Source: an uncultured Ruminococcus sp.
GTDB taxonomy: Bacteria > Bacillota > Clostridia > UBA1212 > UBA1255
Assembly: GCA_902782885.1 (NCBI GenBank)
Contig: CACZOW010000035.1
Span: 1 to 13,504, forward strand
Direction: 5' to 3'
Length of the DNA stretch: 13,504 nucleotides
Shown: in pieces, positions 1-5,571 of the stretch
Numbering within the stretch: position 1 is the stretch's first letter
Layout of the letters: each line of letters opens with the position of its first letter
The notes under the pieces: model-generated
What the model was told of the DNA's origin: nothing
The model's input: only the letters and a program-made list of their open reading frames with translations
Database searches by the model: none
Translations under genes and position numbers: made by a program

Positions 1-457
1 GCGGGAGACCCGCGAAGCGCATAAGGAAATAATGGGGAGACTGCCCCTGGCGGAGCTCACCACCGAAGGCTTCGGCGCGGACGCGGACCTGCTTACGCTG
101 TTCAACCGGCCAGAATGGAAAGAACTCGCATCCTCGTGCCTGGGCTGCGGCACCTGCACGTACGTGTGCCCCACCTGCCAGTGCTACGACATCCGGGAGT
201 ACAACACGGGCAAGGAGATCCGCCGATTCCGCGTGTGGGATTCGTGCATGTACTCCGACTTCACCATGATGGCGGCAGGCACGCCCCGCCCGGATCAGAT
301 GCAGCGTTTCCGCCAGCGCTTCATGCACAAGCTGAAGTACTACCCGGACAATTACGGCGGCGCGTTCTCGTGCGTCGGCTGCGGCCGCTGCCTGCAGAAG
401 TGCCCGATCTCCATGAATATCGTTAAAGTTATGAAAAAACTGGGAGGCGCGAAGTAA
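1..457 (+). CDS. Two-[4Fe-4S] electron-transfer protein, AsrA/HydB-like (5' partial)
   Basis: This is the C-terminal part of a cytosolic iron-sulfur protein. The frame is open from base 2 and the true start lies upstream of the window. Two ferredoxin-type motifs are visible: CLGCGTC...CP near bases 137-170, followed by two further Cys in PTCQC, and CVGCGRC...CP near bases 371-406. Between them, the stretch with WDSC, a PRPDQ segment and RQRFMHK is characteristic of the family that includes anaerobic sulfite reductase subunit A, sulfhydrogenase beta subunit and FlxC-like proteins. Known members pass electrons between an NAD(P)H-oxidising FAD subunit and a partner enzyme. The next gene starts one base after this stop and encodes exactly such an FAD subunit. 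No sulfite reductase (AsrC) or hydrogenase catalytic subunit is in the window; a fumarate-reductase-like flavoprotein lies downstream instead. The family is clear, but the partner is inferred from neighbours. Confidence 0.85.
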   Translation, partial: RETREAHKEIMGRLPLAELTTEGFGADADLLTLFNRPEWKELASSCLGCGTCTYVCPTCQCYDIREYNTGKEIRRFRVWDSCMYSDFTMMAAGTPRPDQMQRFRQRFMHKLKYYPDNYGGAFSCVGCGRCLQKCPISMNIVKVMKKLGGAK

Positions 458-458
458 T

Positions 459-1334
459 ATGAGTGAAAACCTTACCGGGACCTGTTCCGGAAACTGCGTG
501 CCCGGAATGAAAAAAGACACGCTCACGCCGCGGCTGGCGGTGGTGACGCAGATACGCACCGAGACGCCCGACGTCAAAACTTTCCGCGTGGAGAGCGCGG
601 ACGGCGCGCCGCTGTTCGACCATATGCCCGGTCAATGCGCGATGCTCACGCTGCCCGGCGCGGGGGAGGCAATGTTCTCCATCACCTCGTCGCCCACGGT
701 CACCGGATATAAAGAATTCAGCATAAAACGCTGCGGCCGTCTGACCGACGCGCTGCACGCCATGGAGCCCGGCCAGCAGATCGGCATCCGCGGCCCGTAC
801 GGCAAACAGTTCCCCGTGGACACGGAATTCCGCGGCAGAAATCTGCTGTTTATTGCCGGCGGCATCGGCCTGGCGCCGCTGCACTCGGTGATCGAGTACG
901 CGCGGGCGCACCGGGACGATTACGGGCACATCGACGTGCTGTACGGCTCCCGCAGCGCCGCGGACCTGGTGGACCTCGAGCAGATCCGGACGGAGTGGAT
1001 GAATGAGAAGGATATGAACGTGTATCTGACCATTGACCGCCCGCAGGACGGCTGGGAAGGCCACGTGGGATTTGTCCCCGCGTACCTGAAAGAACTGGCG
1101 TTCAAACCCGACTGCACCGCCATCATCTGCGGTCCCCCGATAATGATCAAATTTGTGCTCCAGGCGCTGATCGAGATGGGATTCGACAAGACGCAGGTGT
1201 ACACCACGCTGGAGCTCAAGATGAAATGCGGCGTAGGCAAATGCGGCCGCTGCAACATAGGATCCAAATTCGTATGCAAAGACGGACCGGTATTCCGGTG
1301 CGACGAGATAGACGAGCTGCCGAACGAGTATTGA
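459..1334 (+). CDS. FAD/NAD(P)H oxidoreductase with [2Fe-2S] site, AsrB/HydG-like
   Basis: This 291-aa protein belongs to the ferredoxin-NADP reductase superfamily and resembles anaerobic sulfite reductase subunit B, sulfhydrogenase gamma and the dihydroorotate dehydrogenase electron-transfer subunit. Residues 24-120 form the FAD-binding barrel, with PGQ at 57-59, FSITSSP at 73-79 and RGPYGKQFP at 111-119. Residues 128-240 form the NAD(P)-binding half, with IAGGIGLAP at 132-140 and ICGPPIM at 223-229. The C-terminal [2Fe-2S] site uses C257, C262, C265 and C273. The expected role is to oxidise NADH or NADPH and pass electrons through FAD and the cluster to the dicluster protein encoded one base upstream. 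The ATG at 459 is supported by GGGAGG at 442-447; a later in-frame ATG at 507 is possible but would drop a Cys-containing N-terminus. The sequence does not settle NADH versus NADPH. Confidence 0.9.
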   Translation: MSENLTGTCSGNCVPGMKKDTLTPRLAVVTQIRTETPDVKTFRVESADGAPLFDHMPGQCAMLTLPGAGEAMFSITSSPTVTGYKEFSIKRCGRLTDALHAMEPGQQIGIRGPYGKQFPVDTEFRGRNLLFIAGGIGLAPLHSVIEYARAHRDDYGHIDVLYGSRSAADLVDLEQIRTEWMNEKDMNVYLTIDRPQDGWEGHVGFVPAYLKELAFKPDCTAIICGPPIMIKFVLQALIEMGFDKTQVYTTLELKMKCGVGKCGRCNIGSKFVCKDGPVFRCDEIDELPNEY

Positions 1335-1356
1335 CCGATCAGGAGGAAACGACGAC

Positions 1357-2031
1357 ATGGAAGAAATGGTAAACATATATTTTGCCGGCAAACTGTACAC
1401 CGTGCCCGCGGGCATGACCATCATGAACGCGCTGGAGTACGCCGGGTACAAACACATCCGGGGCTGCGGCTGCCGCGCGGGTTTCTGCGGCGCCTGCGCC
1501 ACGATCTACCGCATCAAAGGGGAGCCGGAACTGAAATTCTGTCTGGCGTGCCAGACCAGAGTGCAGGAGGGAATGTATATTGCCAGCCTGCCCTTCTTCC
1601 CCACGCAGAAGCAGACTTACGACATCGGGAAAGTGAAACCGGATCAGACCATCATGATGGAGCTTTATCCCGAGATATACAGCTGCATCGGCTGCAACGC
1701 CTGCACCAAAGCCTGTCCGCAGGGCCTGCCGGTCATGCAGTACATTGCCTACGCGCAGCGCGGCGAGTATGAGAAGTGCGCCGAGGCGTCCTTCGACTGC
1801 ATTGCCTGCGGCATGTGTTCGGCGCGCTGCCCCGCGGGGATAACGCACCCGATGGTGTCGCTGCTGGCGCGGCGGCTGAACGGCAAGTATATTGCCCCCC
1901 GGAGCGAGCACGTGGACAACCGCGTCCAGGAGATCCTTAACGGCGACTACGACGCGCTCATCAAAGAACTGGCGGACAAGCCCGAAGCCGAGCTCCGCGA
2001 AATGTACGACCACAGAGAGATCGAGAAATAA
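1357..2031 (+). CDS. FrdB/TfrB-like iron-sulfur subunit with one [2Fe-2S] and two [4Fe-4S] motifs
   Basis: This 224-aa soluble protein resembles the iron-sulfur subunit of succinate dehydrogenase or fumarate reductase. An N-terminal ferredoxin fold carries C39, C44 and C47 (CRAGFCGAC), with the fourth ligand C62 or C65. Two complete CxxCxxCxxxCP motifs follow: C110/C113/C116/C120 and C148/C151/C154/C158. Classical FrdB/SdhB has a [4Fe-4S] plus a [3Fe-4S] cluster, so two full [4Fe-4S] motifs are closer to the N-terminal half of methanogen thiol:fumarate reductase subunit B. The C-terminal CCG domains of that protein are absent here. The expected role is to carry electrons to the flavoprotein encoded 15 bases downstream. 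The ATG at 1357 follows AGGAGG at 1341-1346; an in-frame ATG at 1366 is less well placed. There are no membrane segments and no anchor gene nearby. Confidence 0.85.
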   Translation: MEEMVNIYFAGKLYTVPAGMTIMNALEYAGYKHIRGCGCRAGFCGACATIYRIKGEPELKFCLACQTRVQEGMYIASLPFFPTQKQTYDIGKVKPDQTIMMELYPEIYSCIGCNACTKACPQGLPVMQYIAYAQRGEYEKCAEASFDCIACGMCSARCPAGITHPMVSLLARRLNGKYIAPRSEHVDNRVQEILNGDYDALIKELADKPEAELREMYDHREIEK

Positions 2032-2046
2032 GGGAGGAACGGCAAC

Positions 2047-3714
2047 ATGGCATTTGAAATAAAGGAACTTCCCGGCGTATTCACCGCCGAAATGCTGGAA
2101 TCCATCAAAAAAGTGGAGGCGACCCGTCCGTCCCGTATCGGCGCGGAGCTTCGGCGCATGAGCGCGGAAGAGAAGGAAAAAGTACTGCGGGACTTCCACC
2201 CCGACTACCGTGAAGACGGCTTTTCCGTACTGGCGGCCGGTCCCAACAAAGGTGAGAAAGTGCCTTCGGAACTGGCGGATCTGCTGGAAGGCCGCAGCCG
2301 CGTGCTGGGCGTCGAGATCGACCTGCAGCACCCGGATTACGACACCGACGTGCTGATCATCGGCGGCGGCGGCGCGGGCGCTTCGGCGGCGATCGAATCC
2401 TCCCAGGCGGGCGCGCGGACAATGATCGTCACCAAACTCCGCCTCGGCGACGCCAACACCATGATGGCGGAAGGCGGCATCCAGGCGGCGGACAAACCCA
2501 ACGACTCTCCGCTCATCCACTATCTGGACGCCCTCGGCGGCGGCCACTTCACCAACAAGCCCGAACTGCTCAAGAAGTTGGTCATGGAGGCGCCGGAAGC
2601 CATTCAGTGGCTGAACGGCCTGGGCGTCATGTTCGACAAGGACAAGGACGGCACGATGATCACCACTCACGGCGGCGGCACGTCCCGGAAACGCATGCAC
2701 GCCTGCGCGGACTACTCCGGCGCGGAGATCATGCGCGTGCTGCGGGACGAGGTGCTGAACCGGGGGATAGAGGTCGTTGACTTCACCGCCGCCATCGAGC
2801 TCGTCCTTGACGACCGGGGCCAATGCGCCGGCGCCGTGCTCCGCAACATGGAGACCGGCGAACTGAGAGTGGCGCGGGCGAAGGCGGTAATCATTGCCAC
2901 CGGCGGCGCGGGCAGACTGCATTACCAGGGCTTCCCGACGTCAAACCACTACGGCGCCACGGCAGACGGCCTGATCCTGGGCTACCGCGCGGGCGCGAAG
3001 CTGCTGTACGCGGACACGATACAGTACCATCCTACCGGCGTTGCCTACCCGGCGCAGATGCTGGGCGCGCTGGTCACCGAAAAAGTGCGGTCCTGCGGGG
3101 CGCAGCTGGTCAACGTTGACGGCGTGGCCTTCATGAACCCCCTGGAGACCCGCGACGTTACGGCGGCCTCCATCATCCGCGAATGCAAAGAGCGCGGCAA
3201 AGGCGTCCCCACACCCATCGGCTCTGCGATCTGGCTGGACACGCCCATGATCGACGAGATCGGCGGCAAAGGCACCATCGAAAAACGCATCCCCGGCATG
3301 CTGCGCATGTACTCGAAATTCGGTATGGATATGCGCAAAACGCCCATTCTGATCTATCCTACGCTGCACTACCAGAACGGTGGTCTCGACGTGAGCGCGG
3401 ACAGTATGACCGGCATCCCCGGCCTGTTCGTGGCGGGCGAGGCTGCCGGCGGTGTGCACGGGCGCAACCGGCTCATGGGCAACTCCCTGCTGGACGTTAT
3501 CGTATTCGGCCGCAACGCGGGCAAATACGCCGCGGCGTACATTCCCGGCGTCCGGCTCGGCGCGCCTACGCTCTCCCATGTAGAGAAGTATGACGCGGAG
3601 CTCAAAGCGGCCGGCGTGGTATCCAAAGTGGAATCCCCGCTGCTGCTGCCGTCGTACACCCACGGCAATCCCAAATTTGCCGGCACTGTGAAATGGGGGC
3701 ATCCTGACTTATGA
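2047..3714 (+). CDS. Fumarate reductase/succinate dehydrogenase-type flavoprotein (FrdA-like)
   Basis: This 555-aa flavoprotein probably reduces fumarate to succinate in the cytosol. The dinucleotide-binding motif GGGGAG is at 106-111 after a beta strand, and a second FAD motif ATGGAGR is at 284-290. Residues matching the E. coli FrdA active site are present: H328 in QYHPTG, T344-E345, R369 in ETRD, H441 in LHYQNGG and R475 in NRLMGNS. The His that covalently binds FAD in most FrdA/SdhA proteins appears to be N137 (GDANTMMAEGG), so FAD is probably non-covalent. About 95 residues precede the FAD motif, far more than in FrdA, and only about 60 residues follow the final FAD-contact region, so the usual C-terminal helical domain is largely missing. 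GGGAGG at 2032-2037 supports the start. The stop overlaps the transporter start by four bases. L-aspartate oxidase is a relative, but no nadA or nadC is nearby. Confidence 0.87.
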   Translation: MAFEIKELPGVFTAEMLESIKKVEATRPSRIGAELRRMSAEEKEKVLRDFHPDYREDGFSVLAAGPNKGEKVPSELADLLEGRSRVLGVEIDLQHPDYDTDVLIIGGGGAGASAAIESSQAGARTMIVTKLRLGDANTMMAEGGIQAADKPNDSPLIHYLDALGGGHFTNKPELLKKLVMEAPEAIQWLNGLGVMFDKDKDGTMITTHGGGTSRKRMHACADYSGAEIMRVLRDEVLNRGIEVVDFTAAIELVLDDRGQCAGAVLRNMETGELRVARAKAVIIATGGAGRLHYQGFPTSNHYGATADGLILGYRAGAKLLYADTIQYHPTGVAYPAQMLGALVTEKVRSCGAQLVNVDGVAFMNPLETRDVTAASIIRECKERGKGVPTPIGSAIWLDTPMIDEIGGKGTIEKRIPGMLRMYSKFGMDMRKTPILIYPTLHYQNGGLDVSADSMTGIPGLFVAGEAAGGVHGRNRLMGNSLLDVIVFGRNAGKYAAAYIPGVRLGAPTLSHVEKYDAELKAAGVVSKVESPLLLPSYTHGNPKFAGTVKWGHPDL

Positions 3715-4994
3715 GTCTGTTCGGAGGAGTCGTTTCGGTCACCGGCATCGGGTTCCTGATGCTGTGCGTACTGGCTGTGGCGGCCGTAGGCTACGCGCTG
3801 GGGCGGATCACGATCAAAGGCGTATCGCTGGGCACGGCGGGGGTGTTTATCGTTGCCCTCGTGTTCGGCGCGCTGTTTTATAAGTATATTGACGTCCAGC
3901 TGCTGTCGAAAGTGACGGTGGAGGCCGGAGGGGAGAGCGTGGCCAAAAGCGTGAGCTACGCGGGCAATGCCCTCAAGATCGTGGAGAACCTCGGTCTGAT
4001 CCTGTTCGTGACCGCCGTGGGCTTCATTGCCGGCCCCAACTTTTTCAAGAATCTGAAGAAGAATTTCAAATCATACATTCTGCTGGGCGTTGTCATCGTG
4101 CTGGCGGGGGCGCTCACCTGCGTGGGCTGCTTCTTTATCGGGCGCGGCGCCGAGTCGGATCCCAAAGAGTTCGTGGCAATGCTGGTGGGCATCCTGTCCG
4201 GATCGCTGACCAGCACGCCCGCGTTTTCCGCGGCGAAGGCAACGGTGCTGCCGGAGTATGAGAGTGCGGTCACCGTGGGCCACGGAATCGCGTACCTGTT
4301 CGGCGTCATCGGCGTGGTGCTGTTCGTGCAGCTCATTCCCAAGCTGTCAAAGGCTGACATGGAGCACGAACGTTCGCTGCTGCACGGCGCCGGAACTGAC
4401 GGCGAGGCCGCGGAAGGCAATAAAGCGCCGGAAAAACTGTTCTCGCTGGACAAATTCGGCATCGGCATGTTCGCGCTGGCGGCCGCGCTGGGCGTTATTA
4501 TCGGGGCGATCAAAATCCCGCTCTCCGGCAAAGGCCTTTCGGGGACAACGTTCTCGCTCACGACCACCGGCGGCGCGCTGATCGTGTCGCTGCTGTTCGG
4601 GCACTTCCGCCGCATCGGCAGACTGAACATCACTCCGGACAAAAAAACGCTGGAAGTGTTCCGCGAGACCGGACTGATGCTGTTCCTGATCGGCGCCGGC
4701 ATAGCGGGCGGCGCTAAGTTTGTCGAGTATTTCAAAGCGGTGTACTTCCTGTACGGCGTAGCAATGACGGTCATCCCGATGATCATCGGGTTCGTGTTTG
4801 CCAAATTCGTGCTGAAACTGAGCCTGCTCAACAACCTCGGGTCGATCACCGGCGGCATGACGTCGACGCCCGCGCTGGGCACGCTGATCAACGTGGCGGG
4901 GACGGATGACGTTGCCAGCGCGTATGCGGCAACGTATCCCATTGCCCTCATCGCGGTGGTGCTGGCGTCGCAGTTCCTGATACTGCTGCTGTGA
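3711..4994 (+). CDS. AspT/YidE-family membrane transporter, possible succinate/dicarboxylate exporter
   Basis: This 427-aa protein is almost entirely hydrophobic and shows the two-fold repeat of the aspartate:alanine exchanger family. The signature GSLTSTPA occurs at 164-171 and is echoed by GGMTSTPALG at 381-390. The halves are joined by a charged hydrophilic loop at about 211-248. About ten membrane segments are likely, for example 12-29, 42-58, 93-109, 122-144, 155-175, 190-209, 249-268, 285-297, 321-335, 343-368 and 404-427. Most members are about 540-560 aa with RCK_C (TrkA-C) domains in the central loop; the loop here is too short for them. Known members include the aspartate/alanine antiporter AspT and the Corynebacterium glutamicum succinate exporter SucE1. 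The four-base overlap with the FrdA-like gene implies translational coupling and suggests export of its product. The family is clear; the substrate is inferred. Confidence 0.82.
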   Translation: MSLFGGVVSVTGIGFLMLCVLAVAAVGYALGRITIKGVSLGTAGVFIVALVFGALFYKYIDVQLLSKVTVEAGGESVAKSVSYAGNALKIVENLGLILFVTAVGFIAGPNFFKNLKKNFKSYILLGVVIVLAGALTCVGCFFIGRGAESDPKEFVAMLVGILSGSLTSTPAFSAAKATVLPEYESAVTVGHGIAYLFGVIGVVLFVQLIPKLSKADMEHERSLLHGAGTDGEAAEGNKAPEKLFSLDKFGIGMFALAAALGVIIGAIKIPLSGKGLSGTTFSLTTTGGALIVSLLFGHFRRIGRLNITPDKKTLEVFRETGLMLFLIGAGIAGGAKFVEYFKAVYFLYGVAMTVIPMIIGFVFAKFVLKLSLLNNLGSITGGMTSTPALGTLINVAGTDDVASAYAATYPIALIAVVLASQFLILLL

Positions 4995-5026
4995 GCGGCG
5001 GGCGCGCTACTGATGCGTTTTGTCAC

Positions 5027-5055
5027 TTGTTAACGAAAAAAGCATACGATATAAT
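5027..5055 (+). promoter_or_regulatory. Sigma-70-type promoter for the XRE/sigma4 gene pair
   Basis: TTGTTA at 5027-5032 and a consensus TATAAT at 5050-5055 are separated by exactly 17 bases. The predicted start site is near 5062, about 54 bases before the ATG at 5116. That start site lies inside the left arm of the terminator hairpin that follows. Confidence 0.72.
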
Positions 5056-5056
5056 G

Positions 5057-5089
5057 AGTCCGGCAAAGGCAATTGCCGGACTTTTATTT
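5057..5089 (+). terminator. Rho-independent terminator of the fumarate reductase operon
   Basis: A perfect 10-bp stem pairs AGTCCGGCAA (5057-5066) with TTGCCGGACT (5073-5082) around a six-base loop. A T-rich tail TTTATTT (5083-5089) follows. It lies 62 bases after the transporter stop and would end transcription of the upstream operon. Confidence 0.88.
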
Positions 5090-5105
5090 GTAAGATTGCA
5101 GGGAC

Positions 5106-5110
5106 GGAGG
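5106..5110 (+). promoter_or_regulatory. Ribosome binding site that sets the start at 5116
   Basis: GGAGG lies five bases before the ATG at 5116. The frame is open further upstream to an ATG at 5020, but that would read through the promoter and the terminator hairpin and has no ribosome binding site, so 5116 is the real start. Confidence 0.8.
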
Positions 5111-5115
5111 ACCGG

Positions 5116-5571
5116 ATGGACACGGGGAGCAGGATCGCCGCACTGCGCGGGCAGGCGGGATTGACGCAGGAACAGCTGGCAGAGCGGCTGTTCGTATCGC
5201 GCGAACTGATATCGAAGTGGGAGCACGGCGTGCGCCGTCCGGATCATCGCGAGGCGGCGGAACTCGCGCGCGTGCTGGGCGTCGGCATCTCCGAGATCAT
5301 TGACGAGACCGAACTTATAAAAGAAGAACTTGCCGAATGTATCCCGGAAGATTCCGGACCCGACGGGCAGGATATTGCCGGCATGCTGAATCTGTTTCTG
5401 CCGAAGCTCCGGCCAAAGGCGCGCGGCATGTTTGTCCGGCGCTACCACTTTCACGATACGCCCCGCGAGATCGGCGAATTGTTCGGCGCCGGAGAGGCGT
5501 ACGTGCGTACGGTGCTGTCGCGGGCGCGGCGCAAACTTAAGAAGTATCTGAAGGAGCATGTGGAAAAATGA
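5116..5571 (+). CDS. XRE helix-turn-helix / sigma-70 region 4-like fusion regulator
   Basis: This 151-aa DNA-binding protein has two different helix-turn-helix units. Residues 6-63 are a typical XRE (Cro/CI) domain, with LTQEQLAERLFVSRELISKWE at 16-36 and the usual RRP turn. Residues 92-148 look like sigma-70 region 4: a helix with LPKLRPKARGMFVRRY, then TPREIGELF and VRTVLSRARRKLKKYL, which match the region 4.2 recognition pattern. Region 2, needed to bind core polymerase at the -10 element, is absent, so it is probably not a full sigma factor. It may be a promoter-specific activator or a sigma-like partner. Its stop overlaps by four bases the start of a membrane protein, the arrangement of sigma/anti-sigma pairs. 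The start is fixed by GGAGG at 5106-5110. Target genes are unknown; autoregulation at 5027-5055 is possible. Confidence 0.83.
   Translation: MDTGSRIAALRGQAGLTQEQLAERLFVSRELISKWEHGVRRPDHREAAELARVLGVGISEIIDETELIKEELAECIPEDSGPDGQDIAGMLNLFLPKLRPKARGMFVRRYHFHDTPREIGELFGAGEAYVRTVLSRARRKLKKYLKEHVEK

Noticed and set aside
1..1334. Assigning the first two genes as a true anaerobic sulfite reductase (asrAB)
   Set aside because: No AsrC siroheme subunit follows; the neighbours are fumarate-reductase-like, and the same protein families serve hydrogenases and other complexes.
1339..2922. A 527-codon minus-strand open frame opposite the FrdB- and FrdA-like genes
   Set aside because: The plus-strand genes carry full cofactor motifs; the antisense frame has low-complexity composition and no family features.
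2047..3714. L-aspartate oxidase (NadB) as the identity of the flavoprotein
   Set aside because: The non-covalent FAD site is similar, but the neighbours are an FrdB-like subunit and an electron input module rather than nadA or nadC.
5020..5115. N-terminal extension of the XRE/sigma4 protein from an ATG at 5020
   Set aside because: It would translate the promoter and terminator hairpin and has no ribosome binding site; GGAGG at 5106-5110 fixes the start at 5116.
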